Shown here: positions 32,743 to 43,138 of the stretch, in pieces
Numbering within the stretch: position 1 is the stretch's first letter
Layout: every line of letters starts with the position of its first letter
Assembly (NCBI RefSeq): GCF_000003815.2
Contig: NC_049991.1
Coordinates: 2,424,877 to 2,488,876, forward strand
Direction: 5' to 3'
DNA: 64,000 nucleotides
Origin: Branchiostoma floridae
Taxonomy: Eukaryota > Chordata > Leptocardii > Amphioxiformes > Branchiostomatidae
Made by a program: the position numbers and the translations under genes
Notes under the pieces: model-generated
What the model was told of the DNA's origin: nothing
The model's database searches: none
What the model saw: only the letters and a program-made list of their open reading frames with translations

Positions 32743-32859
32743 GTATGTTTGTTCTATTGTTATTGTGTTTGGAATAGAATTATTTTTAAAGATGTGTATT
32801 TGGGTGTTTGTATGTAATTACCTCACTTTAACCAGGTGAAAATTAGAGAGACTATCTAG

Positions 32860-33065
32860 CTTCTGTTAAAAACATCCCTTTGGTATTATGTTAACTGGAG
32901 ATTCCATGTTTGAGGAGAGCCAAGCATGTTAAAGAACCCACCACACTTATCAAAAAGAGGTACATGACTGTATGAGTGGATCAAAACCATTTTGGATCTA
33001 GATTGGGGAGGGAATCTCCCAAGCACCTTTCGTAAACCCTGCTTCTCTTATTGGGTCAGTTAGTC
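32860..33065. mobile_element. Degenerate SINE-body relic
   Basis: gttaaagaacccaccacac preceded by gagagccaagca resembles the cacgttaaagaacccccaca core of the SINE at 26328-26826. No head visible. Confidence 0.45.
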
Positions 33066-33385
33066 CTCGAATCATAGTGAGTTTAGCATGTCTCATCATA
33101 ATGTTTCTGACTTTGGAAGAAGAGATGCTGTTTCAGTCCTACTCATATAGCGCATAGCCTTGAAGTTGCTTTCTAGTGAAACAAACAAACAAACAAAAAC
33201 ATTTTTGAGGTACATTTGTAGTACAAATGTTTCACTTTGTTTGATTTAAAATTGACATTGCCAGAGGGAAAATGGGCATAAACACTTGTTTATGTGTAAA
33301 GATCTTTGATATCCAGGGATTTACCATTATTAATACTATGAATGGTCCATTTGATTTACCCTGTACATATGTTTCCACCATCCAG

Positions 33386-34037
33386 GTCCATAATTCGTGT
33401 CAGGGGAACACCTCTGGTCATCAGGAATTCCAGAAACAGGCAAACAGGTCAAAGGTCACAGAGGTCAAGGACAAACCAAGTTCAAGGGAGCACTAGAAAC
33501 AGAGGTGCGCCCAGACCACAAGGTTCGGCCAGGTCTCAGTGCTCATTCGCTAGGCAAAGGGCAGCGGAGAGGAGAAGCCAGCGCAATAACGCGACGCCGC
33601 CCGTCATCACGATAGGCAGCAGCGACGGCAATCAGTCATCCAATCAGCAAAGAGATGACGCAGTGGCCAATCGCACACAAAGAGAGGGAGGGGAGTCGCA
33701 ACAGCAGGGGGGCTCTGCACAACAGACTCAAACAAATCGGAGCTCTACGAGAGAAATTGTGGAAATCGACATCTCCGGGGCCGAGGAAGTCACGGCGAGG
33801 GAATCACGGAGAAGACGAAGAGTAACCGTAATGATGCAAATTGCGGCAGGGGCAAACGAGAGAAGTGCAACCGCACAGAGGAGAGTTGCACCCGCACAGG
33901 GGAGACCTCCAACTGCAACTCGGAGTAGAAGAAGGCTGGGCGCGAATTCGATGCTGTTGGACAGCGGGGAAAGCGAATCGGAGGCCGCTCCCACCGTGCC
34001 CAAGCGTCCTCGCCGTCACAATGGTGGAAAAAAATGA
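33386..34037 (+). CDS. RING / TRAF-type zinc-finger protein, last exon
   Basis: Acceptor ttccaccatccag before 33386; phase 2 in; stop at 34035-34037. Encodes an Arg/Gln/Ser-rich tail with PVITIGSSDGN and REIVEIDISGAEEV, two hydrophobic runs next to acidic/serine residues resembling SUMO-interaction motifs. Basic clusters (SRRRRRVTV, KRPRRHNGGKK) that could be nuclear localisation signals follow. A polyadenylation hexamer is at 34519-34524. Confidence 0.85.
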
Positions 34038-34180
34038 TCACACAGATAGGAGCTTTTCTGACAACTTACAAAAATTGTAATATTTGATATTAAAAATTGT
34101 TGAGCTGTAAGTAACACACTTCTCACTTAAAGTTTAAACCCTAACGGGAATGCAGTAAGTTTCTATGAACCAATGATATA

Positions 34181-34388
34181 CTGTAAATGCAGAAATGTTC
34201 GCGGTGGATTAATGTTCGCGGTTTTCGCGGCGACCACTTTACCGCGAACTTAAATCCACTGCGAACATTTTTCTGTAAAGGTATTAGATCGCAGTCGATG
34301 GTGTTACCGCAAAATTAAATCCACCGCGAAAAGTCATTATCCCCGCTACCGCGAAATTAGATCCCCGCGAACTTAAATGCATTTACAG
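34181..34388. mobile_element. MITE, CTGTAAATGC-ended, 208-bp copy
   Basis: ctgtaaatgcagaaatgttc (left) mirrors ...gcatttacag (right), bordered by TA on both sides. Rich in ttcgcggt / accgcgaa motifs. Sits in the probable 3' UTR of the RING gene. Confidence 0.9.
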
Positions 34389-34518
34389 TAGCCTCCTTGT
34401 ATGAACCAAGGAAAATGGTGGGAGAGAGCATTTCTGGTCAGATTTTTCTTTCCTTGATTAGATGTCCCACTTGATTCCCAGGTTTTTAAAAACATTTTCA
34501 AAAGACAGGAGTTAGATC

Positions 34519-34524
34519 AATAAA
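34519..34524 (+). terminator. Candidate polyadenylation signal for the RING gene
   Basis: AATAAA about 480 bases after the stop codon at 34037. Confidence 0.4.
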
Positions 34525-35640
34525 TCTATATTTAACCTACATTTCGTACACCCCTTTAGATGTTAACATTGCCAAAGGCATAATCACAACAGTCTTCACA
34601 TTTAAGTTGGACCATTTTGCCTTTGTCAATCCCAGGTTAGTAGTATAAGATAAGAGATGTGTAATGAATTAGATAGATATAAAGTTAACAAAAGGAGAAT
34701 GTATTTTCTGTGTCTCTGTAATGTTAAAGTAGTCTCACCAATGCTATATGTTTTATTACCTTATGTGTCATATTTAATGTTACAACCATTCCGAAGCATG
34801 TTGTATCCTCGATTGGACATGTTGTTATTGATCTAACCCATATGTTTTGTCAGGGTAAGATTAATGAAAACATTGTTATGAAATGGAATTGTCCAATAGT
34901 TTTCTAGCCATCTGTTAAGATGGAAGAATCTATGAATTTATATAAAAAAAATACATTAGGAATCTTCACAAAGTTATTTTGCAATCTATCATGTTATAAT
35001 GAATGAAGATACCGGTATAACTTTACATATGTACATGACCAATACTTAAAAATATTAGGACTTACTCGAAATTCCACTGCAGACACTTATCATGGCCCAA
35101 AAGTAGCTGCAGTATATTGGTCCATTCCACGACCATTTTGGTGCCAATTTTTCTCAGTGTTGGTCAGGTAAACTAACGTTTTCATTCCTAACGTCTTTAC
35201 CAACATGGAATACCTGTATGATGAACTTTCATACTAATATTATACTTTATTTAAGTGCTCATATGTTGAAGTATTTATTTTACCTATTTATGTTTATCAA
35301 AAATAAAGTGTTGAAAACCAGTTTCTTTGATGATTTTGTTACTGTTGCTATTTGGTAACATACTTTTGAATTTGGTTGAGTACCGGTACAATGCTGACAT
35401 GTGTGAATGAGAACCCATATGACTAGTTTATGCAGTACTTCAGTGAAATGCCAGGTGGCATTCCTGACATGCTGAACTCTAATAGGTAGGTACAATGGAA
35501 TGATCTGATAGACAAGCATTACTAACTTGAAGCTGGACTCAAGGGCCGACATTCCATATACTGAGAATTTCAATATACTGGCTGTCCTACAGTTGAGTTA
35601 ATACAAAATAACACCTTACGAGGACGTCGAGTTTTGTAAC
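34525..35640. other. Intergenic, nothing recognised
   Basis: AT-rich with no domain-bearing frames or clear elements. The minus-strand run at 35280-35573 has no recognisable features. Confidence 0.4.
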
Positions 35641-35930
35641 ATTACAGCCCTGGGTTTGAGTCCCCTGATATGCTCTGTGTACCCCTGGGAAAGGCATTTA
35701 ATGCAACTTTGAAACTTCACTCCGGTGCCANNNNNNNNNNNNNNNNNNNNNNNNNNNNNNNNNNNNNNNNNNNNNNNNNNNNNNNNNNNNNNNNNNNNNN
35801 NNNNNNNNNNNNNNNNNNNNNNNNNNNNNNAATCCACCACATTTGTAGAAAAGAGTAGAGGTTCTTCCAGTGTGAGTGGATCAACTACATCTGTCTGTAC
35901 TGGGTCAATACAAACCTGGTGTTTTCTGCC
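35641..35930. mobile_element. SINE-like relic spanning an assembly gap
   Basis: gggtttgagtcccc (B-box-like) followed by acccctgggaaaggcattta resembles the tRNA-like head and adjoining body of the SINE at 26328-26826. Positions 35731-35830 are 100 N (a scaffold gap of unknown true size). After it comes gagtggatcaactac, seen also in the relic at 32860. Confidence 0.5.
35731..35830. other. Assembly gap (100 N)
   Basis: Exactly 100 undetermined bases, the usual placeholder for a gap of unknown length. Confidence 0.99.
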
Positions 35931-36337
35931 ATAAAGCGGTTTACCAGGAATGCAATACAAACAAACGTTACACAAATAATTCCTTTCTTCATACATTTAT
36001 TCCTGGTCTCAGCAGTCTGTATGTATCATTGGAAATTTACGTGACCATTCCCAGTGGAGAGGGACCCTCCATAGAAACCTGCCAGACTTGGATGTCATCC
36101 AAAACTAATATTGACCTGCCCTTGTGCAACTCAATCAGTCTTACAGTATGTTTGAATTATAGCAAAAGGAAAACCAAGAACAGGAAAAAAGGCACAGTAT
36201 AATATATTGATTGAACACTTTGCCCAGGCTGTTATCGGGTTATTTCCAGTGACCTGAGTATTTAGGAAGCAGGCGACTAGGAGACAGTTTGTCAATGCAC
36301 AAGGACAATACGTTATGATTCAATGCAATGTAGATGT

Positions 36338-36565
36338 AACGTTAGTTCACCTTTATCCGTAGGGTAACCTTTATCCGTTCTTTTTAAGAACCGTATTTAG
36401 GGAAAGCAAATCGACAGATGATGGTTTCAAACTGCAATATTTTGAAAATAGTAACTGAAGTTACGATTTGAAACTACCGTCTATCGACTTAATATCCCTG
36501 GATACCCTGTTTAGCAACACAACGGATATAGGTTACCCCGCGGATAAAGGTGAACTAACGTTAGT
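36338..36565. mobile_element. MITE, AACGTTAGTTCACC-ended, copy 1
   Basis: aacgttagttcacctttatc (left) and ggataaaggtgaactaacgtt (right), with inner inverted ggtaacc/ggttacc blocks. Four more copies at 37373, 42920, 45879 and 57235. Confidence 0.9.
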
Positions 36566-36585
36566 TGGCTAGGACATATTTGCAT

Positions 36586-37102
36586 TACCCTGGAAACCAG
36601 ACTTAAACCAGGGCCGGCTGGCCGTTGACTACATGTAGCTTAGGCCACACCAATTTAATTTCTTGGTTCATGGATTCGCTCGCTCCTATTTTTTGGGAAA
36701 AAAAATAAAAATTACCACTCAGCAAATTTTCACCATAAATGAAACCATTCACCAACTTTCTGGTGTAGCAAATTGGCCTTTATATTATAAGCTCCTTAAA
36801 GTGTGGGTACAGGTGCTGTTACTGTACAAAAATAGTGTTTTTGTACTTTTATCAAGCTGAAAACTTTTTTTCTTTATGTTTTGGATTTAGCCATTACCTT
36901 TACCCCAACCATTTTACAATTTTTATTTTTATTTCGCCCTCTCGCTCCATATTCTTTATGAAAAAATCCGTGAACCAAGAAATTAAATTGGTGTGGCCTT
37001 AGGCCGGCAAACTCTCCCCGAATGACAAATCCCTGGAGTGCTTATCTAAGGTCCTCGGGAAGACCTGCCTTGGCCTAAGCTAAAAGTCTGGTTTCCAGGG
37101 TA
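36586..37102. mobile_element. Element with 9-bp target duplication (TA...TA group), copy 4, carrying a nested MITE
   Basis: Starts taccctggaaaccagactt, ends aagtctggtttccagggta. Exact 9-bp flanks tatttgcat at 36577-36585 and 37103-37111. Its interior is interrupted by the TTA-flanked element at 36643-36998. Confidence 0.9.
36643..36998. mobile_element. TTA-flanked MITE (PIF/Harbinger-like), nested
   Basis: ggccacaccaatttaatttc (left) mirrors gaaattaaattggtgtggcc (right), with TTA on both sides (36640-36642 and 36999-37001). A TWA target and GG-initial inverted repeats are typical of PIF/Harbinger. A second copy is at 45309-45562. Confidence 0.88.
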
Positions 37103-37372
37103 TATTTGCATGTGAGTGTGTGTTGTACATGTGCTCAAACGATGTTGTAACACAGACTTTTTTAATGGCTTATTTGGTTGTTAGGTTTGCTTTCTGGCCC
37201 ATGCTAAAGGTGATAGAGTGATCATACCACACATTAAATATGGAATGATATACTGTAGATGGCTTTAATTTGCCTTAGGGGGAAAATTGAATGTTGAAGC
37301 AAAAGAAGTACTACAGACAAATGATGGGAACTGGTTGCTTCATGGACAGCCATTCAGAAATCAAGATACTGG

Positions 37373-37591
37373 TAACGCTAGTTTACCTTTATTCAAAGGG
37401 TAACCTGTATCCGTTGTACATAAAAACAGGGTATTTAGGGATATTACGTTGATAAGCGATGGTTATAAATTGCATTTGTTTCAATATAATGCAGTTTGAG
37501 ACCACCGTCCGTCGACTTGATATCCCGAAATACCCTGGTGCTAAATACAATGAATAAAGGTTACCCCGCGAATAAAAGTGAACTAGCGTTA
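37373..37591. mobile_element. MITE, AACGTTAGTTCACC-ended, copy 2
   Basis: taacgctagtttacctttat (left) and aataaaagtgaactagcgtta (right). Confidence 0.88.
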
Positions 37592-37691
37592 GTGCACAGC
37601 CTCATGTCTACAGATTATATACAAGCAACTTGGCAAGGCCGCTATAAATGTATAGAGCAGTCGTTTTGACAGTGCTGGGCTTATCAATATA

Positions 37692-37869
37692 CAGTCAAAC
37701 CTGTATTAGGGGCCACCTCTACAGAGGGGCCACCTGTCCATAGTGGCCACTTTTTGTCGGTCCCTTGGGTATTTTATCTACAAGTTACCACCTCTATACA
37801 GAGGCCACCTGTCTATAGTGGCCAAATTTGTCCGGTCCCTTGAGTGGCCGCTATAGACAGGTTTGACTG
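37692..37869. mobile_element. CAGTCAAACCTG-ended MITE (Tc1/mariner-pogo-like), short copy
   Basis: cagtcaaacctg (left) and caggtttgactg (right), bordered by TA. The interior repeats gaggccacctgtctatagtg. A solo piece of the same sequence lies at about 25850-25900. Confidence 0.88.
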
Positions 37870-38308
37870 TACTGCTAATACAGCACAGTAACTGTAAATA
37901 TGTATTCAAATGTATGAATATCGGGTTTGCTTTCAATTGTGCCTAAGTGTATTTGTGCATATTCAATGTAACAGGTGTCTCCAAAACAATACCAACACAT
38001 TAATACAGTAACTGTATAATGTACAGTAGTTATGATTATATGCATTGCTTAGACAAGGGAGAGGGTCAGCAGACAGAACAAGAATTTTTGCGATGGTTTA
38101 AGTTTGTAGTAAAGAGGTTTGTTTGGTCAAAGCAAACATAAACACTGTGAAAATTTCAACCTGGTGCAGATTTTGCAAATCGTTGGTTTCAGAGGAGTAG
38201 CTTGCCTTCTTTTTTTCAATGGGAGGGATAACGTTATATAAGCTGATGATAAGTTTCAGTTCCATGACCAGCTGGGTTCTGTGCTGTTGTGAGGAAAGTA
38301 CACAAGTA
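37870..38308. other. Intergenic, nothing recognised
   Basis: Short AT-rich segment between two CAGTCAAACCTG elements; no gene-like frame. Confidence 0.4.
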
Positions 38309-38796
38309 CAGTCAAACCTGCCCGAGCGACCACCTCTTCTCAGCGACCACCTGGCCATTTCGACCGCTTTTTCTCGGTCCCGATTTATTTTCCCATTGAC
38401 GTAAGCAGCATTAAGCGACCTTTTCTCAACGACCACCTGGCCAACGCGACCGCGACTGGCCCAAATTGGGACCCATAACGACCGCATCATTTTCAAAATT
38501 GAGGTTTTCATCGATCTTTGATGATAACTAGCTCGATTTTGTGCCGAAATCGGCCGGTTTGCGTCGGATTTTGGGGTTAAATTTACAGTTTACAGTGTGC
38601 GTGTTGTATTTGACATTAAAGACCTCGCTTCCTTGCGTGCGTGCAGTGTGCTTGCTATTTGCCATTAAACACAACGGAAACCATTTATACTTTGCATCGG
38701 GCATGTTTTGAGTCGATACTCTTCTCAGCGACCACCTGTCCAAATCGACCGCTTTTTCCCGGTCCCCCGGGTGGTCGTCTTGGGCAGGTTTGACTG
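38309..38796. mobile_element. CAGTCAAACCTG-ended MITE, 488-bp copy
   Basis: cagtcaaacctgcccgagcg (left) and ggcaggtttgactg (right), TA on both sides. Repeated cagcgaccacctg near both ends. Frames at 38098-38743 (-) overlap it and have no recognised domain. Confidence 0.9.
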
Positions 38797-39143
38797 TAAT
38801 ACTGATGACAAATTGTAACTACAGATGATCCATTGAGCTCTCATCTATGAGGAGCCCCCAAGTAGGAAAACACTTGCCATATTTCCAGCGATTACTTTTG
38901 ACACATCTTCTATTAGTCAAATCCCAGCTTTATGTCGAAAGGGAAAGTAATGGAACAGCTGAGAAACCTCTGACCTACTTCCAAGGTCTTATAAGAAATG
39001 CAGCGTGCATCTTCATCTTATTTTACACACCTTGCGGAAACACGTGGGTTGGTTTTCTTTGATGTGGGGTATTTAGGGCAAGGTTCAGCTGCTGCCTCTT
39101 TGTAAGGTGTTCACTGTGGGAGCTGATACTCCATGCTAAGTAA

Positions 39144-39210
39144 GGCCACACAGATTTAATTTTATGGATGGCATCCTCTGGAGACCCCAAAACTAATCTG
39201 TGAGGGAAAA
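39144..39210 (+). mobile_element. Left end of a GGCCACACAG-type element
   Basis: taa followed by ggccacacagatttaatttt and atggatggcatcc. An inverted, diverged equivalent (ggatgtcatccataagatta ... gtgtggcc) lies at 41382-41416. The two may be ends of one element containing the SINE and LINE between them. A similar single end occurs near 17776. Confidence 0.45.
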
Positions 39211-39569
39211 AAAAAATTCAGCAAGTAAAATGCGTCTATAAAAACACAGGTCTATTAAATATTCAGTCCATTCTTTCCTATGCTTGGTTTGCTTTGAAGT
39301 GTCACATTTTAATCATTCCGAATGAGATTGGTTTTATTATTGACATAGATATATATTTACTTGAGGGTGTGTAGATCCACACTTCTAAATTGTAAAGTTT
39401 AGTGGAAATTGTGATTGTGAAAGTATAATTAGATTAATGCACTTAGGCAGGACATTCCATTGTTATACTCCTAAGCACCAGCCTCTCTTGTACACTGTAC
39501 GAGGCAATTTAGTCCTCGGACTATAATCTTGTACCTGACATTGTGTGTTTAAATAAATAAACCAGTTCT

Positions 39570-39588
39570 CTCTCTCTCTCTCTCTCTT
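39570..39588. repeat. (CT)n microsatellite
   Basis: Short pure run of TCTC. Confidence 0.9.
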
Positions 39589-39689
39589 GTCTTACGTTTA
39601 CCTCTAGTATTAGACTGTGAGTCTTAAGAGACAATTGTCACCATTTCAATAATGCTTTTGTTGGGATCTGTGGCCCCATACCCTGACCA

Positions 39690-39968
39690 TGTGCCCACTT
39701 ATCCTGGAGAGCAGTTTCTCTGGCAAGTATAAGATCCTGTGGAGGTCCCGTGTATGGGGAGAGTCACACCCCATGCACGTTAAAGAACCCCCACACGTGC
39801 AATGGTGCGGTGTGAGATGGAGCAAACCCTTCTGTCTGGAGTTGGTGATTCACTTCAAATCACCCGGACGGGAGACCTGGCGCATCCCCGTCTTGTAATT
39901 AGCCAGCAAAAGGGTATGTCAGCCCGTAAGGGGCGTTATAACCCCGCCGTGCGTAAACATGTGCGAAG
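39690..39968 (+). mobile_element. Partial SINE, body only
   Basis: ggaggtcccgtgtatgggga, cacgttaaagaacccccaca and gcgtaaacatgtgcgaa match, in order, the minus strand of the SINE at 26328-26826. The tRNA head is missing or unrecognisable, and the 3' tail is cut off exactly where the LINE fragment begins. Confidence 0.75.
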
Positions 39969-41370
39969 GCAAAAATCAATGTGACAATCCTAGACAGAGG
40001 TGGGCAGGTCGATATGCTTTTCTTGGACTTTGCCAAGGCGTTCGACTCGGTTCCACACTCCCGCCTGCTCCACAAGCTACAGATGTATGGGTTTAACGGT
40101 AAACTGCTGTCATGGTTTAACTCATACCTTACTGACCGAAAGCAGCGAGTGGTGGTTGAAGGCAGTCACTCAGAGTGGCTACCCGTTACTTCCGGTGTAC
40201 CTCAGGGCTCAATTCTAGGCCCAATGTTATTCTTACTGTACATTAATGACTTACCTAGCACTGCAAAGAACTCCATTGTAGCGTTGTTTGCTGACGATTC
40301 GAAATGCTATAGAGAGATTCGCAACCTAGATGACTGTCATAAACTACAGGCCGATATTTCGTCTATGTATGATTGGAGCCTTCGGTGGGGTATGTCATTC
40401 CACCCCTCGAAGTGCAAGGTGCTCCGTTTGACTCGCTCCAAGAGCCCAATAACATTTACATACCATATGTCTGACATTGCACTGTCCACAGTCAGTAGTA
40501 TGAATGACCTGGGAGTTCTTGCCCAGTCTGACCTGTTGTGGAACAGCCATATTGTGAACATTGTAAAGAAAGCCAATTCTATGATAGGATTTATCATACG
40601 CACAGTAGGCTTCGATTCCAGCCTGGAGGTGCGCAAGGCACTGTATGTTTCACTTGTTAGATCAGTACTTGAATATTGTTGCCCTGTGTGGTCTCCACTG
40701 TCACGTAATCTCATGTGTCTGTTGGAAGGCGTGCAGAGACGGGTGACTAAGTTCATTCTGCGTGCCAATGACAATGTAAATGCCGGTGATCTTGACTATA
40801 GAGATAGATTACTGTGTCTCAACATGTTACCTCTCTCATACAGGAGAGAGATCGCCGATATCATGCTATTTGTTAAGTCCCTAGCCAACATGAATGATCT
40901 GGACCTGTCTAACTATGTATCATTTTCTGCCAGACCAACAAGGAGTAGTCGGTCGTTCATGCTGATGCCATGTCGCTGTAAAACATCTACATTTGCTATG
41001 TCATACGTACCACGGTTAGTTACCGAATGGAACAAGCTTGATGTCACAGTTCGCAGCATAGGAGCTGTGTCGTCGCACCAGTCCGACCTATTGTCTTTCA
41101 AACAGCTACTTGTGAAATCTACTGTTGATAGATTCAGAAGCCACTTTGTAACCGATAACCTCTGTACCTGGTCTACTGCATGTAAGTGCGCCTCCTGCCA
41201 GGACTTAAGGGCTCGTTAGTCTGATCGATTATTAATGTCGTTTTGTATCAATCTTATCTGCGTTATCTATTGTATTTTTATGTCGGGGCGAGGGCCAGCA
41301 AAGGTGTCACCACCTGTTCCCCCGCCCCTTCCACTTGTGTGGGGAATTTTAATAAACAAATAAACAAAAA
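39969..41370 (+). mobile_element. 5'-truncated non-LTR retrotransposon (LINE)
   Basis: Contains the ORF2 fragment at 39981-41219 and a short 3' UTR ending in an (AATAAAC)n-like tail (41352-41372). The 5' truncation inside the reverse transcriptase is typical of incomplete LINE insertion. It abuts a SINE fragment at its 5' edge. Confidence 0.88.
39981..41219 (+). CDS. LINE reverse transcriptase, N-terminally truncated
   Basis: The 412-codon frame has RT motif A FLDFAKAFDSV, motif B GVPQGSILGPMLFLLYINDL and catalytic motif C FADD (the FADD variant of F/YxDD). Thumb/connection sequence follows, ending with YVPRLVTEWNKLD, the conserved ORF2 C-terminal 'NxWNxLP'-type segment. The endonuclease, RT motifs 0-2 and ORF1 are missing, so it is not autonomous. 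The remaining frame is intact, suggesting a fairly recent insertion. It belongs to the Jockey/CR1-like branch of non-LTR elements by general resemblance; the exact clade is not resolved. Confidence 0.9.
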   Translation: MTILDRGGQVDMLFLDFAKAFDSVPHSRLLHKLQMYGFNGKLLSWFNSYLTDRKQRVVVEGSHSEWLPVTSGVPQGSILGPMLFLLYINDLPSTAKNSIVALFADDSKCYREIRNLDDCHKLQADISSMYDWSLRWGMSFHPSKCKVLRLTRSKSPITFTYHMSDIALSTVSSMNDLGVLAQSDLLWNSHIVNIVKKANSMIGFIIRTVGFDSSLEVRKALYVSLVRSVLEYCCPVWSPLSRNLMCLLEGVQRRVTKFILRANDNVNAGDLDYRDRLLCLNMLPLSYRREIADIMLFVKSLANMNDLDLSNYVSFSARPTRSSRSFMLMPCRCKTSTFAMSYVPRLVTEWNKLDVTVRSIGAVSSHQSDLLSFKQLLVKSTVDRFRSHFVTDNLCTWSTACKCASCQDLRAR

Positions 41371-41628
41371 AATGTGCTCATGGATGTCATCCATAAGATT
41401 AAGGCAGTGTGGCCCATGTGGGAAAAGGGATCATGTGTGTGGGAGGAAGAGTTGAAACAGTCCTTTCTTCCAGGTAAATTTTGTTATTCCGGATGTGTTT
41501 CTCAGGAGGCTTAGACCATACTTAGTCTAGTTACATCTACCTTTACAGGAGGTTGTTTCTTCCTCTCCTTCTTCCCTTCCAAACAAATAAAGTCAATGAT
41601 CTGGACCAGAGAGCTGTCACCAAGATGG

Positions 41629-41765
41629 TAATCTCAAACCAGATCCATGGTGCATAATGTATAGTATCAAACTTCTCCGGTGCCCGTTTGACTCTGTTGG
41701 CCGGCTACACTCCTTGGCCAGCTTTGATACTATCTTATGGCACCGTAGGATCTGCTTGGAGATTA
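41629..41765 (+). mobile_element. Element with 9-bp target duplication (TA...TA group), copy 5
   Basis: 137 bp, starts taatctcaaacc, ends ggagatta. Exact 9-bp flanks ccaagatgg at 41620-41628 and 41766-41774. Same sequence as copy 6 in reverse. Confidence 0.9.
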
Positions 41766-41781
41766 CCAAGATGGTAAAAGT

Positions 41782-41913
41782 TAATCTCCAAGCAGATCCT
41801 ACAGTGCCATAAGATAGTTTCAAAGCTGCGACCAAGGAGTGTAGCTGGCCAAGGGAGTCAAACGGGCAGGTTTGATACTATACATTATGCACCGTGGATC
41901 TGGTTCGAGATTA
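41782..41913 (-). mobile_element. Element with 9-bp target duplication (TA...TA group), copy 6
   Basis: 132 bp, starts taatctccaagcagatcc, ends cgagatta. Exact 9-bp flanks ggtaaaagt at 41773-41781 and 41914-41922. It is the reverse complement of copy 5, so together they look like one long hairpin, but each has its own target duplication. Confidence 0.9.
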
Positions 41914-41922
41914 GGTAAAAGT

Positions 41923-42919
41923 AGCCGACACCTTGTGGTTTTCAATCGCATTATGTAACAAGTGGCAGGACAAAGCTGAAGGGGCTGGTCACTAAACACA
42001 AAAGCATGTATATTATACATACAGTGTATGTGTGTGTTTGAAGAAGAAATGGTAGTTAATAGGCTAGACCAATTGTGAAGCTTAACATTATAAATCTTAC
42101 ACATGCTTGAAAACACCATCCTAAATGTAAAAGACCATTGCAGACGTAACTCGTTTGTGTGCATCTTTATTGCAGGATAACTAAAATAGCAAAGTTTGTC
42201 CAACAGTACTGTGCTCTTTTCATCATCATTAAATGTTGTAAGATCTTCTAAATTTACAAACACTTTCCAAAGAAATACAGTCATGTAGATCCACAATATA
42301 ATTATGTTTCTTCAAATCTTGACCTTTTTTCTGAAATACGCTCTCCTCACTTTTGTGATATAACAAATGAATGAAGCAAATGATTTGTGAATATAATTTT
42401 ATGTCAAACTTTTTTAGTCTCTGTCACTTCGTGAAAGAATCTTGACAAAATTGTCAGCTTCTCACCGTACAGAATATCTAAGTACACATTTCTTTACAGT
42501 ACTAGTCAGTGAAAAACAATAAGTACTCATCTCAATTTTTCAAAGATGTTGGTATCTTCCAACTAGATGTCCCTTTTGTGAAAACACTGCCAGCAAAAGA
42601 CATAAGCTTTCTCTGGTTTGGTAAAATGTATGACTCACCAGATGTATTTACATATTCCGTAGCATTTAGCACACAAAAAAAGACATCTATCGTGGTAGTG
42701 TTAGACTGCAATGCCATTACATACAGTACTAGTATTGAACAAAGTACAATACATAGAAAGTGGTATACATACTAAATTTATATTTGGATGAATATTAAGT
42801 TCATACTGTATGGCATGACACAGAAGTACACTACTGAGTCAAAGTTTTCCTACAAGACAAGTGACTTGGTTTCTTCATAATTACATTCAATATGTATCCG
42901 TTACTTTAAAGGCTGTATC
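41923..42919. other. Intergenic, nothing recognised
   Basis: Open frames at 41820-42296 (-) and 42509-42775 (+) have no recognisable domains; no repeats supported. Confidence 0.4.
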
Positions 42920-43138
42920 TAACGCTGGTTCCCCTTTATCCGAGGGTAACCTATATTCGTTGATTGTAACAAAAAAATATATTTAGGGATATGAACGCAT
43001 ATATGGTGGTTTCAAATTGGAACAGTTTGAAATATTGCAAATTTGAAACCACTGTCAGCAGACTTAATACTCCTAAATGTGCTGTTTTTAAAGACAATGG
43101 ATAAAGGTCACCCCACGGATAAAGGTGAACTAGCGTTA
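42920..43138. mobile_element. MITE, AACGTTAGTTCACC-ended, copy 3
   Basis: taacgctggttcccctttat (left) and ggataaaggtgaactagcgtta (right). Confidence 0.87.

Noticed and set aside
38098-38743. Minus-strand frames of 137 and 71 codons
   Set aside because: Overlie a CAGTCAAACCTG-type MITE; no domain.
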